A model generated the notes under the pieces. The model did not search any database, was not told the origin of the DNA, and worked only from the letters and a program-made list of their open reading frames with translations. A DNA stretch of 64,000 nt, taken from positions 1 through 64,000 of the forward strand of contig JASMBU010000002.1 in the NCBI GenBank assembly GCA_030753675.1. The letters run 5' to 3'. Both the position numbers and the translations under genes were made by a program. The stretch is from Methylococcales bacterium (GTDB taxonomy: Bacteria > Pseudomonadota > Gammaproteobacteria > Methylococcales > Methylomonadaceae). Of the stretch, positions 37,262-49,581 are shown in pieces. Position 1 is the stretch's first letter. The number at the start of each line of letters is the position of its first letter.

Positions 37262-40200
37262 TGCATGTTTCTCCATGAGCATGACTACTTTGTTGTGCGC
37301 GTTCGGCAAGAACACGTTTATAGTCGGTAGGCATGACTTTAATAAATTGAGTTAAGGCTGATGACCAGTTGTCTAGAATTTGTTCGGCAACAGGGGATGC
37401 AGTGTTTTCAAAATGTAATGAAATTAGATCTTGTAATTCACTGATATCTTCAGGATGCTCAACGGTTTCCAGTTCTACCATGCCTGGATTGTAATTTTTG
37501 CGGAATTCATTTTGGTTATCCCAAATGTAGGCAATACCTCCACTCATGCCAGCTGCAAAATTGCGTCCAGTAGGGCCAAGGATAACAACTCGACCACCAG
37601 TCATGTATTCACAAGCATGGTCACCCACGCCTTCAATAACCGCTTGGGCACCTGAGTTACGAACACAGAAACGTTCAGCGGCACGACCTCGTAAGAATGC
37701 GGAGCCAGAGGTGGCGCCGTAGAGAACGACGTTGCCGACGATAATATTTTCTTCAGAAGCAAAGGAACTGTTTTTAGGTGGGTAAACAATAATTTTACCA
37801 CCTGATAATCCTTTACCCACATAATCGTTAGCATCCCCTTCAATTGTCATGGTGATACCACCCGCTAGAAATGCGCCAAAACTTTGACCTGCGGAGCCAT
37901 TAAATTTAAGGTTAATGGTATTAGCAGGTAGCATCTTAGATCCCCATTGCTTAACCAGATTATGGCTAAGAATGGTTCCTACTGTGCGGTCAGTATTAAT
38001 AATAGGCATTTCATGATTAACCGGTGTTCCATGAGTAAGAGCATCTTTGCAGACGGCTAATAATTGATTGTCAATAACTGTGTCAAGACCGTGGTGTTGT
38101 GGAATGGTTTTGATGACTTTGACATCAGGGTGAGGTTTAGGTGCCATTGCCAATAGACCCGTTAAATCAAGACCATCAGCCTTCCAGTGAGCGATAGCTT
38201 CATTAGTTTCAAGGATATCGGTGCGGCCAACCATTTCGTCGATTGATCGGAAGCCAAGTTTTGCCATTAACGTACGGGCTTCTTCGGCAACCATAAATAA
38301 GTAGTTAACGACGTACTCAGGGTCCCCTTGGAACTTTTGGCGAAGTTCTTTATCTTGTGTCGCAATACCGACAGGGCATGTATTTAGATGACATTTACGC
38401 ATCATAATACAACCTAGTGTGATCAGTGGTGCCGTACTAAAACCAAACTCCTCGGCACCTAATAGAGCGGCAATAACCACATCGCGACCGGTTTTTAAAC
38501 CCCCGTCAGTTTGTAAGGTCACGCGAGAGCGTAGATCATTCATAACCAGCGTTTGGTGTGTTTCAGCAATGCCGAGTTCCCAAGGAAGACCCGCATGTTT
38601 GATGCTGGTAAGTGGAGATGCGCCGGTGCCACCACCATCACCGGAAATAAGGATATGATCGGCATGGGCTTTAGCAACACCAGATGCAATAGTTCCTACG
38701 CCTACTTCAGAAACGAGCTTAACGCTAATTCTAGCTGATGGGTTTGCGTTTTTAAGATCAAAGATTAATTGTGCTAAATCTTCAATCGAGTAAATATCAT
38801 GGTGTGGTGGTGGGCTGATTAAGCCGACGCCTGGAGTCGAGTGACGTAGCCGAGCAATATAGCTATCAACTTTTCCACCCGGTAATTCACCGCCTTCACC
38901 GGGTTTAGCACCTTGTGAAATTTTGATTTGTAGTTCATCCGCATTGGCAAGGTACCATGCAGTAACACCAAAGCGTCCAGAGGCGATTTGTTTAATGGCA
39001 GAACGTTTGCTATCCCCATTTTCCATTGGGGTAAAACGTTCACTGTCTTCCCCACCTTCGCCGGTATTACTTTTACCGCCTAGACGGTTCATGGCGATCG
39101 CTAATGATTCATGAGCTTCGGCAGAGATTGAGCCAAAGCTCATGGCACCGGTACAAAAACGCTTAACAATTTCCTGCGCAGATTCAACTTCATCTAGAGG
39201 TATGGAAGTTAAGTTTTCTTTAAATTCCAGTAAGCCTTTAATGGTACAACGCGTTTTAGAATCACGATTCATATGCTCGGCAAATTGCGCATAGGTTTCA
39301 TGGTTGTTCGTTCGCGTAGCCAGTTGAATGTTGCTGATTGCTTCAGGGTCCCACATGTGTTTTTCACCGTTGGCACGCCAGTGAAATTCACCTTGATTAG
39401 GAAGGCTGTCTGCGTTTTCGCTACTGTTTTTGGGGTAGCCAATGAGGTGTCTGCGACTTGTTTCTGAGGCGATGACATCGAAATCAACACCTTGGATACG
39501 GCTGGCCGTACCTTTAAAACAACGTTCAATAACAGCATCACGCAGACCAATAGCTTCGAAAATCTGACCGCCTTTATAGCTTTGTAATGTTGATATACCC
39601 ATTTTAGCCATTACTTTAAGCATGCCTTTGCCGACGGCTTTTTGGTAGGTCTTAACAATGGTGATATCGTCTGCTAAATCATTGTCTAAGAGGCCGTCAC
39701 GGCGTGCTTGCCATAATGATTCAAAAGCCAGATAAGGATTGATTGCATCGGCGCCAAATCCAATTAAGAGGCAGTGGTGATGAACTTCTCTGGCTTCACC
39801 GGTTTCAAGAACGAGTCCAATACGTGTTCTTTGCGCTAGACGTAGCAAATGTTGATGTACAGCGCCGGTTGCAAGTAGAGCAGGAAGCGCAATGCGATCA
39901 ACACTGACATTTCGGTCCGATAGGATCACTAGCTCTGCATTTTCTTCAATCGCTTGTTCTGTTTCAGCACAAATACGATCAAGTGCTTTTTCAAGTCCTG
40001 CGTTTCCTTCAACTTTAGGCCAAGTAATATCAATAGTTTTGGTATTCCAGCCACGATGATCTATGTTTTGGATGGCTGTTAATTCAGGGTTGCTTAAAAT
40101 AGGCTGTTCAATGAGTAACCGATGGCAATGTTTTGCGGTGGTCTCAATGAGATTTTTTTCGGGGCCTATAAAGCATCGTAAAGACATGATCGTTTCTTCA

Positions 40201-41825
40201 CGAATTGAGTCGATAGATGGGTTGGTTACCTGTGCGAATAATTGTTTAAAATAGTCATACAACATTCTTGGCTGGTCTGATAGGCATGCTAAAGCCGAAT
40301 CATTACCCATGGATCCCAATGGGTCACGTTTCTCTCTGACCATTGGAATTAGCATAAACTGCATCGTTTCACTGGTGAAGCCAAAGGCTTGCATTCTCGC
40401 CATGAGAGTATCAGGTTCGAAAGACTGATTATCAGGGTTTATATTGAGATCACTCAGTTGCATGCGATTTTGAGTAAGCCAGTCACCATAAGGACGTTTC
40501 GCGGCAAAAGATGATTTGAGTTCTTCGTCAGGAATTAAGCGACCTTGTTCAAAATCAACTAAAAACATACGCCCTGGTTGTAATCGACCCTTGAATTTAA
40601 CATTGTCAGGTTCAATAGCGACGACACCAACTTCAGAAGCCATAATGACATGATCATCATGCGTCAGATAATAACGGCTAGGGCGTAGACCATTACGGTC
40701 AAGCACAGCGCCGATGTATTTACCATCGGTAAATACGATAGAGGCTGGACCGTCCCATGGTTCCATTAGTGCAGAATTATATTCATAAAAAGCACGTTTA
40801 TCTTCGGGCATGGTTTCATGATTTTGCCATGCTTCAGGAACCATCATCATGACCGCTTCTTGAAGTGTCCGGCCACTCATTAATAAGAATTCAAGAACAT
40901 TATCAAATGTGCCTGAATCGGAACAGTCAGGTTCAACGACGGGTAGTATTTTAGCTAATTCATCATCAAATAAGGTACTGTTCAGCATACCTTCTCGAGC
41001 ACGCATCCAGTTTTGGTTGCCACGTAAGGTGTTTATTTCACCATTATGGCTCATAAAGCGATTGGGTTGGGCTCGGTCCCATGAAGGGAAGGTGTTGGTG
41101 CTGAAGCGAGAGTGAACCATGGCCAAGTGAGAGGTGAAGTCAGGGTCATTTAAGTCAGGGAAATATTTCATGACTTGTTCAGGCATTAATTGACCTTTAT
41201 AAATAATGACTTTGGTCGACAAGCTACAGACGTAGAACATGGCGCGTTGTTCGAGCGCGTAGTTGTTGCGGATCAGGTTTGTGGACTGTTTTCGGATGAG
41301 ATAAAGTTGTCGTTCAAAGGCGTCGTCGCTAAAACCTTCAGAGGCGGCGATAAAAAGTTGCTCAATAACAGGTTCTGTTGCTCGTGCAGAAGGGCCAATG
41401 TCTGCAGCGTCGGGGTCCACGGGAACCGGACGCCATCCAATAAGTGACTGATTTTGCAGGCGTATAAAGTCTTCGACAATGGCTTTACATTGTTTTCTTT
41501 CGTCGGCATCTTGTGGCAAGAAAACCAAGCCTGCAGCATAGTGTCCAGGGGCGGGGAGTGTTACAGCTAAGTCAGTTGATGCTACTTTAGTGAAAAAGTC
41601 ATGCGGTAAGGCGGTCATTATGCCAGCGCCGTCACCGGTGTTTGCTTCACAACCACAAGCGCCGCGGTGAGTCATTGCTTCAAGTGCAATACCTGCATTT
41701 TGAATAATCTTATGTGAGCGATGACCTTTGATGTGGGCAATAAAGCCTACGCCACAGCTGTCTTTTTCATTTGCAGGGTCATATAAACCTTGTTTATGAG
41801 GTTTCTTATATGTTTTAACGGACAT
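37254..41825 (-). CDS. gltB: Glutamate synthase (NADPH) large subunit
   Basis: This 1523-residue enzyme converts glutamine and 2-oxoglutarate to two glutamates, the main ammonium assimilation route with glutamine synthetase. The class II amidotransferase domain has the catalytic cysteine in [11 protein letters not shown] (about residue 24 before processing). The central and FMN-binding synthase domains ([43 protein letters not shown]), the 3Fe-4S cysteines ([15 protein letters not shown]) and the C-terminal beta-helix domain with glycine repeats are present. It is co-transcribed with gltD. Confidence 0.97.
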   Translation of the reverse strand: MSVKTYKKPHKQGLYDPANEKDSCGVGFIAHIKGHRSHKIIQNAGIALEAMTHRGACGCEANTGDGAGIMTALPHDFFTKVASTDLAVTLPAPGHYAAGLVFLPQDADERKQCKAIVEDFIRLQNQSLIGWRPVPVDPDAADIGPSARATEPVIEQLFIAASEGFSDDAFERQLYLIRKQSTNLIRNNYALEQRAMFYVCSLSTKVIIYKGQLMPEQVMKYFPDLNDPDFTSHLAMVHSRFSTNTFPSWDRAQPNRFMSHNGEINTLRGNQNWMRAREGMLNSTLFDDELAKILPVVEPDCSDSGTFDNVLEFLLMSGRTLQEAVMMMVPEAWQNHETMPEDKRAFYEYNSALMEPWDGPASIVFTDGKYIGAVLDRNGLRPSRYYLTHDDHVIMASEVGVVAIEPDNVKFKGRLQPGRMFLVDFEQGRLIPDEELKSSFAAKRPYGDWLTQNRMQLSDLNINPDNQSFEPDTLMARMQAFGFTSETMQFMLIPMVREKRDPLGSMGNDSALACLSDQPRMLYDYFKQLFAQVTNPSIDSIREETIMSLRCFIGPEKNLIETTAKHCHRLLIEQPILSNPELTAIQNIDHRGWNTKTIDITWPKVEGNAGLEKALDRICAETEQAIEENAELVILSDRNVSVDRIALPALLATGAVHQHLLRLAQRTRIGLVLETGEAREVHHHCLLIGFGADAINPYLAFESLWQARRDGLLDNDLADDITIVKTYQKAVGKGMLKVMAKMGISTLQSYKGGQIFEAIGLRDAVIERCFKGTASRIQGVDFDVIASETSRRHLIGYPKNSSENADSLPNQGEFHWRANGEKHMWDPEAISNIQLATRTNNHETYAQFAEHMNRDSKTRCTIKGLLEFKENLTSIPLDEVESAQEIVKRFCTGAMSFGSISAEAHESLAIAMNRLGGKSNTGEGGEDSERFTPMENGDSKRSAIKQIASGRFGVTAWYLANADELQIKISQGAKPGEGGELPGGKVDSYIARLRHSTPGVGLISPPPHHDIYSIEDLAQLIFDLKNANPSARISVKLVSEVGVGTIASGVAKAHADHILISGDGGGTGASPLTSIKHAGLPWELGIAETHQTLVMNDLRSRVTLQTDGGLKTGRDVVIAALLGAEEFGFSTAPLITLGCIMMRKCHLNTCPVGIATQDKELRQKFQGDPEYVVNYLFMVAEEARTLMAKLGFRSIDEMVGRTDILETNEAIAHWKADGLDLTGLLAMAPKPHPDVKVIKTIPQHHGLDTVIDNQLLAVCKDALTHGTPVNHEMPIINTDRTVGTILSHNLVKQWGSKMLPANTINLKFNGSAGQSFGAFLAGGITMTIEGDANDYVGKGLSGGKIIVYPPKNSSFASEENIIVGNVVLYGATSGSAFLRGRAAERFCVRNSGAQAVIEGVGDHACEYMTGGRVVILGPTGRNFAAGMSGGIAYIWDNQNEFRKNYNPGMVELETVEHPEDISELQDLISLHFENTASPVAEQILDNWSSALTQFIKVMPTDYKRVLAERAQQSSHAHGETCNG

Positions 41826-42205
41826 GTTTGTACCACCTAGTTTAATTGCCTAGTAGTCATTTCGAGCCCAAACCTGCTGTTTTTTATAGAGCAAAGGTTT
41901 TCTGGGGTATTGATCTGGATTTTTTTGTTTACTGCAGATCAGGTATAGGCAATACTTGATACACGGATGAAGAAAAGTGTACCTATAGCGCCAATAACAT
42001 TTCGAAAATCAATAATAAGACATATTTTTATCGTTTAATGTGATGAATGAGATAGACTCTCATACACTACAAATTAGCCCTGTAATTATAAAAAAAAGAG
42101 CATAGTAAAGCAAGGCTAGTGTCGGTACCTTGCCTTATTTAAAGGCTATTGTGGGGTAAAAAAGGAAACAAACCGAAGGTTAATTGACTAATTTTAAGAG
42201 TATTT
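41826..42205. other. Divergent intergenic region gltB / ubiF-like gene
   Basis: About 380 bp of AT-rich DNA that must hold the gltB promoter (leftward) and that of the hydroxylase gene (rightward). A weak inverted repeat GCAAGG (42110-42115) / CCTTGC (42128-42133) is visible. I found no sigma-54 consensus, which might have been expected for a nitrogen-assimilation gene, and no ORF worth reporting. Confidence 0.4.
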
Positions 42206-43426
42206 ATGGATAAACAATTTGATGTCATTGTTGTTGGCGGCGGCATGGTGGGTGCAACCGTGGGTTGTGCGTTAGGAAATACATCGTTAAAAATAGGCGT
42301 TATTGAGCAATCAGTGCCGGTAACTTTTAAGTTGGATCAACCACATGATTTAAGGGTTTCAGCTTTAAGTAAAGCCTCGCAGGCTATTTTTGAATCTTTA
42401 GCTGTGTGGCCCGGGATTATTGAACGGCGAGCTTGTCCTTATAAGCGAATGCGTGTGTGGGAGTTAGGTGATGGGCCTGAGTTTCGAAGTCAAGATATTA
42501 ATCAGTCTGAGTTGGGGTTTATTGTTGAGAATAGAATTACTCAGTTAGCTTTATTCGATCGGCTACAGGATTTTGATAATGTTGAGTTGATCTGTCCAGG
42601 TAAGATTACCAAAATTGATTATGGTCCTGATTCGACAGCGATAGAGTTGGAGAGTGGGCGACGATGTCAAACGCGGCTGTTGGTTGCCGCGGATGGCGGT
42701 AATTCAAAAGTCAGGCAAACGGTGGGGTTAGGGGTTAATAGCTGGGATTATGAACAACAGGCTATGGTGCTTTATGTGGCAACCGAGTATGAGCAACAAG
42801 ACATAACTTGGCAGCGCTTTGTTCCGAGTGGTCCACAAGCATTTTTGCCGTTAACCGGGCGTTTTGGGTCCGTGGTTTGGTACAACTCACCTGACGAGGT
42901 CCAGCGCCTTAAGGCATTGCCGAAAGCATTGTTGTTGGAAGAGTTGATGGCTAGTTTTCCAGAGTGTTTAGGCGCTGTTAGTGAGGTTCTGAGTGTTGCT
43001 AGTTTTCCGCTTAAGCGCCAGCATGCGCTAAGTTATGTTAAGCCTGGGGTTGCGTTGGTGGGGGATGCTGCACATATGATCAATCCTTTGGCGGGGCAAG
43101 GTGTCAATATCGGGTTGCTCGATGCCGCTGCGTTAGCGGAAGTCTTGGTCACAGCGCAGTATAACGGGGAGGAAATTAATTCCTTGAAAGTGTTAAGGCG
43201 TTATGAAAGTTTACGGCGCAATGAAAACTTGAAAATGATGAATGTAATGGAAGTTTTTTATCGGGTATTTAGTAACCAAGTCCGGCCGTTACAATTATTG
43301 CGTAATATTGCTTTGGGATTTGCCGATCGTTTTTCTCCAGCGCGCTATAGAGTAATGCGTTATGCCATGGGTTTAGAGGGGCGGCTACCAAAATTAGCAA
43401 AAGGTCAGCCCATAATTGATCAGTAA
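42206..43426 (+). CDS. FAD-dependent ubiquinone biosynthesis hydroxylase (UbiF-like)
   Basis: This 406-residue flavoprotein monooxygenase belongs to the UbiH/UbiI/UbiF family. It has the FAD loop VIVVGGGMVGATVGCALG at the N-terminus, the DLRVSALSKAS block, the ADGGNSKVRQ motif and GDAAHMINPLAGQGVNIGL. The central stretch ITWQRFVPSGPQAFLPLTG with VWYNSP resembles UbiF (hydroxylation of 3-demethoxyubiquinol) more than UbiH or UbiI. Regiospecificity in this family varies between lineages, so only a ring-hydroxylase role is secure. It stands alone before tgt. Confidence 0.88.
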   Translation: MDKQFDVIVVGGGMVGATVGCALGNTSLKIGVIEQSVPVTFKLDQPHDLRVSALSKASQAIFESLAVWPGIIERRACPYKRMRVWELGDGPEFRSQDINQSELGFIVENRITQLALFDRLQDFDNVELICPGKITKIDYGPDSTAIELESGRRCQTRLLVAADGGNSKVRQTVGLGVNSWDYEQQAMVLYVATEYEQQDITWQRFVPSGPQAFLPLTGRFGSVVWYNSPDEVQRLKALPKALLLEELMASFPECLGAVSEVLSVASFPLKRQHALSYVKPGVALVGDAAHMINPLAGQGVNIGLLDAAALAEVLVTAQYNGEEINSLKVLRRYESLRRNENLKMMNVMEVFYRVFSNQVRPLQLLRNIALGFADRFSPARYRVMRYAMGLEGRLPKLAKGQPIIDQ

Positions 43427-44632
<1,206 letters not shown>

Positions 44633-44683
44633 TGGCATGTTTTTTCTAATCAAACTAATATTTTAAACAGTGGGCATAAGACA

Positions 44684-45052
44684 ATGAGTTTTTTTATTTC
44701 TGACGCATTAGCGGTTGGTGAAACCGTGGCAGCGGGAGCAGCTGCAGTAGATGGTCCTGGGTGGCAAGGTTTAGCTTTTCCTCTAGGGATTTTGTTTTTT
44801 TTCTATATTCTATTTATTCGACCACAACAGAAGAAAGGTAAAGAGCAAAAGAAAATGATCGGCGCTTTATCAAAAGGGGCTGAAGTGGTTACTAACGGTG
44901 GAATGTTGGGTCGAGTGGTAAGTTTGGATGATAATTTTGTGCAGATAGATATCGGCAATAATGTTGTTATACAAGTACAAAGACAAGCGATTCAAAATTT
45001 AATGCCTAAAGGCACCTTTAAAGTTCAAAGCAAGCGATTAAATAATTCATAA
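44684..45052 (+). CDS. yajC: Preprotein translocase subunit YajC
   Basis: The 122-residue protein has a single membrane helix (about 30-48, ending FYILFIRPQQKK) followed by the YajC beta-rich domain with KKMIGALSKGAEVVTNGGMLG. YajC joins SecDF at the translocon. It lies 51 bp after tgt and about 100 bp before secD, with a terminator-like hairpin between. Confidence 0.95.
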   Translation: MSFFISDALAVGETVAAGAAAVDGPGWQGLAFPLGILFFFYILFIRPQQKKGKEQKKMIGALSKGAEVVTNGGMLGRVVSLDDNFVQIDIGNNVVIQVQRQAIQNLMPKGTFKVQSKRLNNS

Positions 45053-45073
45053 GTCGTCTCTTCGGAACATTTT

Positions 45074-45121
45074 CCCTTATGACGGGCATGTTAATGCTCA
45101 GCGTAAGGGTCTCGTTTTTTT
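45074..45121 (+). terminator. Intrinsic terminator-like hairpin between yajC and secD
   Basis: CCCTTATG (45074-45081) pairs with CGTAAGGG (45102-45109, one G-U); an inner stem GCAT-GTTA-ATGC (45086-45097) extends it, and a seven-T run ends at 45121. It could end or attenuate the tgt-yajC transcript before secD. Confidence 0.65.
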
Positions 45122-45149
45122 ATGAATTAAATTTGTTTTTGGAATTACT

Positions 45150-46997
45150 ATGCAGAACAGTTTCCCTCTTTGGAAAAATTTATTTATTGTCCTAGTTTTG
45201 GGCTTGGGTTTACTTTATGCGTTGCCAAATATCTATGGTGACGATCCTTCAGTTCAGATTTCTTCAACGCGAAGCACTCAACTCAATGAAGATCAGCGCG
45301 ATTTAATAGAAAAAACATTAAGTGCGCAAGGTATTACGGCAAAGGCGATCGAATTTAGTGGTGATCGGATATTGGTTCGTCTGGAAAACCTTGATGATCA
45401 GATAAAGGCAGCAGATTATTTAAAGGTTGCTTTAGGGCGAGGGTTTACGACCGCTTTGAATTTGGCTCCGGCGACACCGGCATGGTTACGTGCTATTGCT
45501 GCAGAACCTATGTATTTGGGCTTGGATTTACGTGGCGGGGTTCATTTCTTGCTTGAGGTCGATATGGATGCGGCAGTCAAACAAGCAGAGGAACGTTATG
45601 TCGGTGATATTCGAGGGGCATTACGGGCTGAGAAAATTCGCTATGCTTCGATTGCTAAGGTTAATGACTTTGTTCAAGTTAAATTAAAATCAGAAGTCGA
45701 TGCGGCTAATGCAAAAGCGGTATTAGGTACTGAGTTTAGAAATCTTAAATTGAGTGATGGTAAAGAGTTATTTGTTATTGAAGCACGCATTTCCATAGAC
45801 GAGAAAACACAAATAAAGAAATTTGCATTGGCTCAGAATATGACAACGCTGCGAAACCGGGTCAATGAACTGGGTGTTGCAGAACCTATTATTCAACAGC
45901 AGGGAGACGCACGGATTGTTGTGCAGTTGCCGGGCGTGCAAGATACGACGCGTGCTAAAGAGATTCTTGGTGCAACTGCATCGTTGGAATTTAGAATGGT
46001 TGATGTTAAACACGATGTTCAACTTGCAGCCAAAGGAAAGCAGACGATTGGTTCACGGTTATATCATGAACGTAATGGTCAGCCGATTCTTTTAAAACGT
46101 CAGATTATTGTTACCGGCGATCAAATCGTTGATGCTTCTTCAGGGCTTGACCAAAATAATTCCGCAGCGGTTTATATTACCTTAGATGGGATTGGAGCCA
46201 AGAAAATGGGGCGTACAACCCGTGATAATATTGGGAAACCCATGGCGGTTGTGTTTATTGAAAATAAGGTTGAAACACGTATAGCTAACGGTAAGAAGGT
46301 GCGCCATAAAGAAAAACTTGAAGAAGTGATTAATGTCGCAACTATTCAAGGGGTATTTAGTAAAAGGTTTCAAATTACCGGTTTAGACAGTACTACAGAA
46401 GCCCGTAATTTAGCTTTATTATTACGAGCAGGTGCGCTAGCTGCTCCGATTGAGATTGTTGAAGAGCGAACAGTTGGTCCGAGTTTAGGACAGGATAATA
46501 TTGACCAAGGCACACTGTCGGTTATGGTTGGTTTTGCATTAGTGCTTGTCTTTATGGCGTTTTATTACAAAGTGTTTGGCTTGGTTGCCAATGTGGCATT
46601 AGCCTTTAATTTGATAATTATTGTTGCATTGCTGTCAATGATTCAGGCAACCCTGACATTACCGGGGATTGCGGGTATTGTTTTAACCGTGGGTATGGCG
46701 GTAGATGCAAATGTCCTTATTTTTGAGCGGATTCGTGAAGAATTACGCAATGGTAATTCTCCGCAAGCCAGTATTTATGCAGGCTATGAAAAAGCATTTG
46801 GTACTATTTTTGATGCCAATATTACAACACTGCTCGTTGCATTGGTCTTATTTGGCTTTGGTACTGGGCCAATTAAGGGTTTTGCAGTCACATTATCGCT
46901 TGGAATTATGACCTCTATGTTTACAGCAATTATGGGAACACGGATGATGATTAATTTAATATACGGCAAGCAACGAGTAAAGCGTTTGTCACTGTAG
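45150..46997 (+). CDS. secD: Protein translocase subunit SecD
   Basis: SecD uses the proton gradient to help pull preproteins through SecYEG. The 615-residue protein has an N-terminal helix, the P1 periplasmic domain beginning around the conserved LGLDLRGGVHFLLEVD (about 125-140), and six C-terminal helices with VGMAVDANVLIFERIREE. Length is typical of the gammaproteobacterial form. secF follows after 47 bp. Confidence 0.97.
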   Translation: MQNSFPLWKNLFIVLVLGLGLLYALPNIYGDDPSVQISSTRSTQLNEDQRDLIEKTLSAQGITAKAIEFSGDRILVRLENLDDQIKAADYLKVALGRGFTTALNLAPATPAWLRAIAAEPMYLGLDLRGGVHFLLEVDMDAAVKQAEERYVGDIRGALRAEKIRYASIAKVNDFVQVKLKSEVDAANAKAVLGTEFRNLKLSDGKELFVIEARISIDEKTQIKKFALAQNMTTLRNRVNELGVAEPIIQQQGDARIVVQLPGVQDTTRAKEILGATASLEFRMVDVKHDVQLAAKGKQTIGSRLYHERNGQPILLKRQIIVTGDQIVDASSGLDQNNSAAVYITLDGIGAKKMGRTTRDNIGKPMAVVFIENKVETRIANGKKVRHKEKLEEVINVATIQGVFSKRFQITGLDSTTEARNLALLLRAGALAAPIEIVEERTVGPSLGQDNIDQGTLSVMVGFALVLVFMAFYYKVFGLVANVALAFNLIIIVALLSMIQATLTLPGIAGIVLTVGMAVDANVLIFERIREELRNGNSPQASIYAGYEKAFGTIFDANITTLLVALVLFGFGTGPIKGFAVTLSLGIMTSMFTAIMGTRMMINLIYGKQRVKRLSL

Positions 46998-47044
46998 TAT
47001 TTGAACGTTAAGTAACTTTAATTAAGGCTAGGAACATATTTCAT

Positions 47045-47977
47045 ATGGTCATGTTAAAACAAAATTTTGATTTTATAAATAAACGAAAAATCGCTTTAAT
47101 CGGTTCAGGTTTATTACTGCTTATTTCTGCGGCATCATTGATTATCAATGGCCTGAAGTTGGGAATTGACTTTACTGGGGGGACATTAATTGAGGTTGGC
47201 TATAGTGAAATAGTTGAGCTTGAGAGTATTCGGTCTGCCTTAGAAACGCATGAATTCGGTGACGCAACGGTGCAGCATTTCGGAACCGCAAAAGATGTAT
47301 TGATTCGTTTTAAGCCACGCGAAGGCGTAAATCATTCACAAGCCAGTGTTCAGGTCTTGAATGCAATCAATAGTTCTTCGGAACAAATAGCTGATTTGAG
47401 ACGGGTTGAGTTTGTTGGTCCTCAAGTCGGGGATGAACTAGCGGAAGACGGTGGATTGGCTTTATTGTATTCGATGTTTGGTATTTTGATTTATGTGGCG
47501 TGGCGATTTGAATATAAATTTGCTTTGGGATCAGTGGCCGCATTGATTCATGATGTGGTTATTACACTAGGCTTTTTTTCTGTTCTTGGGTTAGAGTTTG
47601 ATTTGACGGTATTAGCCGCTATCTTGGCTGTTATCGGGTATTCATTGAATGATACGATTGTTGTTTATGACCGGATACGGGAGAACTTTAGGAATCTTAG
47701 AAAAGGGACACCACAGATGATTTTAAATAACTCATTAAATCAGACCTTGAGTCGGACATTAATGACATCGCTGACAACCATACTGGTATTGATTGCTCTG
47801 GCCCTGTTGGGGGGTGAAATTATTCATAATTTTGCGATCGCATTATTAGTGGGTGTCTTGACGGGAACGTATTCGTCGATATTTATTGCAAGCCCGGTTG
47901 TGTTGGCGTTGGGTGTTCGTAAAGAGGATTTGATGTTACCTGAGAAAGAAGGGTTGGATATTGATACGCACCCGTAG
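47045..47977 (+). CDS. secF: Protein translocase subunit SecF
   Basis: The 310-residue partner of SecD has the FTGGTLIEVGY block after the first helix, a periplasmic domain, and the VIGYSLNDTIVVYDRIREN motif in the helix bundle. It ends in a short hydrophilic tail. Start ATG 47045 has AGGAAC upstream; a second ATG two codons later is possible. Confidence 0.97.
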   Translation: MVMLKQNFDFINKRKIALIGSGLLLLISAASLIINGLKLGIDFTGGTLIEVGYSEIVELESIRSALETHEFGDATVQHFGTAKDVLIRFKPREGVNHSQASVQVLNAINSSSEQIADLRRVEFVGPQVGDELAEDGGLALLYSMFGILIYVAWRFEYKFALGSVAALIHDVVITLGFFSVLGLEFDLTVLAAILAVIGYSLNDTIVVYDRIRENFRNLRKGTPQMILNNSLNQTLSRTLMTSLTTILVLIALALLGGEIIHNFAIALLVGVLTGTYSSIFIASPVVLALGVRKEDLMLPEKEGLDIDTHP

Positions 47978-48019
47978 GTAAATCGTTAGAAAGTTAATTT
48001 TTTTATTTTGGAGAGATAA

Positions 48020-48451
48020 ATGGCAGTTGAACGTACGTTTTCTATTGTAAAACCCGATGCAGTCGCTAAAAATGTAATCGGAGATATTTACAGTCGTTTT
48101 GAAAAAAATGGTCTAAGCATTGTTGCATCAAAAATGTTACATCTGACTAAAGAGCAGGCAGAAGGTTTTTATGGGGAGCATAGCGAACGTCCTTTTTTTA
48201 ATGATCTTGTCTCTTTTATGATTTCAGGGCCTGTGATGGTGCAAGTTCTGGAAGGTGAAAATGCTGTTTTAAAAAATCGCGAGTTAATGGGTGTAACCAA
48301 TCCAGCGGAAGCTGATGCAGGTACCATCCGTGCTGATTTTGCAGCAAGTATTGATGAAAATGCGGTACATGGATCAGATGCTGCAGGAACTGCCGCAGTA
48401 GAAATTGCATTCTTTTTTAATGACGATGAACTCTGTCCTAGAACCCGTTAA
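48020..48451 (+). CDS. ndk: Nucleoside diphosphate kinase
   Basis: Ndk balances nucleoside triphosphates through a phosphohistidine. The 143-residue protein has [14 protein letters not shown] at the N-terminus, [14 protein letters not shown], the nucleotide-binding [17 protein letters not shown] and the catalytic histidine in [19 protein letters not shown] precedes the ATG by about 6 nt. The 3' end overlaps rlmN. Confidence 0.98.
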   Translation: MAVERTFSIVKPDAVAKNVIGDIYSRFEKNGLSIVASKMLHLTKEQAEGFYGEHSERPFFNDLVSFMISGPVMVQVLEGENAVLKNRELMGVTNPAEADAGTIRADFAASIDENAVHGSDAAGTAAVEIAFFFNDDELCPRTR

Positions 48452-49547
48452 AAGGCACACTGATAACCTGCTTGATTTTGATAAGAAGGGGTTAGCCGCG
48501 TATTTTGAGAAAATAGGTGAGAAATCCTTTCGAGCAAAGCAATTGCTCAAATGGCTCTATCAGGCGGGAGTGAGTGATTTTGATGAAATGACAGATTTAA
48601 GTAAGTCGCTTAGAACTTACTTAAAAGAGCATTGTACGGTTACGGTTCCTGAGATCGTTTTAGAGAAAGTAGCCAGTGATGGTACGGTTAAATGGATCTT
48701 AAGAATGGCTTGTGGGAACCGTGTAGAAACGGTTTTTATCCCAGAGGAAAATCGCGGAACCCTGTGTATCTCCTCGCAAGTAGGGTGTGCACTAGCCTGT
48801 ACTTTTTGTTCAACTGCACAGCAAGGATTTAATCGCAATTTAACAACGGCTGAAATCATCGGCCAATTATGGGTGGCGACGAATCGGTTGGGGGCGGACT
48901 CGAGAATAACTAATGTCGTTATGATGGGTATGGGTGAACCGCTACTTAATTTTGATAATACCGTTAAAGCTGTCAATTTAATGCTGGATGATTGTGCTTA
49001 TGGGATATCAAAACGGCGCGTAACTGTCAGTACTTCAGGTGTCGTCCCAGCAATGTATAGATTGTCAGAAGTCTGTGATGTTAGTGTTGCAGTTTCTTTA
49101 CATGCAGCTAATGATGTGTTGCGTGATGAGTTAGTTCCGATAAACAAGAAATATCCCTTGGATCAATTAATAGAAGCCTGTCAGGATGTTGTTAAACATT
49201 CACCACGAGGTTTTATCACTTTTGAGTATGTCATGCTCGATGGTGTGAATGATGCTTTTACAGATGCACGCGCATTAGTCAGGTTATTAAAAAATGTGCC
49301 GTGTAAAATGAATTTGATACCTTTTAACCCATTTCCAAACTCAGAATATAAATGTTCTAGCGCAAGTGCTATTGAGGCATTTAGAAATTTTTTACATAAA
49401 GCGGGGATTGTGACCACAGTCAGAAAAACACGGGGTGAGGATATTGATGCGGCATGTGGGCAGTTAGTTGGACAGGTGAAAGATAAAAGTCGACGACAAG
49501 ATAAGTTAGCAAAAAGGAGAGTTAATTCTCAATCTGTCTCAGGTTAA
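48420..49547 (+). CDS. rlmN: 23S rRNA/tRNA A2503/A37 methyltransferase RlmN
   Basis: RlmN is a radical SAM enzyme that methylates C2 of A2503 in 23S rRNA and A37 in some tRNAs. The cluster motif is [17 protein letters not shown] (CxxxCxxC), [13 protein letters not shown] is the GEP motif, and the catalytic C-terminal cysteine is in [15 protein letters not shown]. Start choice is uncertain: ATGs at 48405, 48420 and 48426 all lie within the end of ndk and none has a clear ribosome binding site, so translation is probably coupled to ndk. Confidence 0.95.
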   Translation: MTMNSVLEPVKRHTDNLLDFDKKGLAAYFEKIGEKSFRAKQLLKWLYQAGVSDFDEMTDLSKSLRTYLKEHCTVTVPEIVLEKVASDGTVKWILRMACGNRVETVFIPEENRGTLCISSQVGCALACTFCSTAQQGFNRNLTTAEIIGQLWVATNRLGADSRITNVVMMGMGEPLLNFDNTVKAVNLMLDDCAYGISKRRVTVSTSGVVPAMYRLSEVCDVSVAVSLHAANDVLRDELVPINKKYPLDQLIEACQDVVKHSPRGFITFEYVMLDGVNDAFTDARALVRLLKNVPCKMNLIPFNPFPNSEYKCSSASAIEAFRNFLHKAGIVTTVRKTRGEDIDAACGQLVGQVKDKSRRQDKLAKRRVNSQSVSG

Positions 49548-49581
49548 TGTTTTCGTTAAAGGCTGATTATTACCGTAAATA

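Noticed and set aside
41826-42205. Sigma-54 promoter for gltBD
   Set aside because: No TGGCAC-N5-TTGC match was found on the minus strand.
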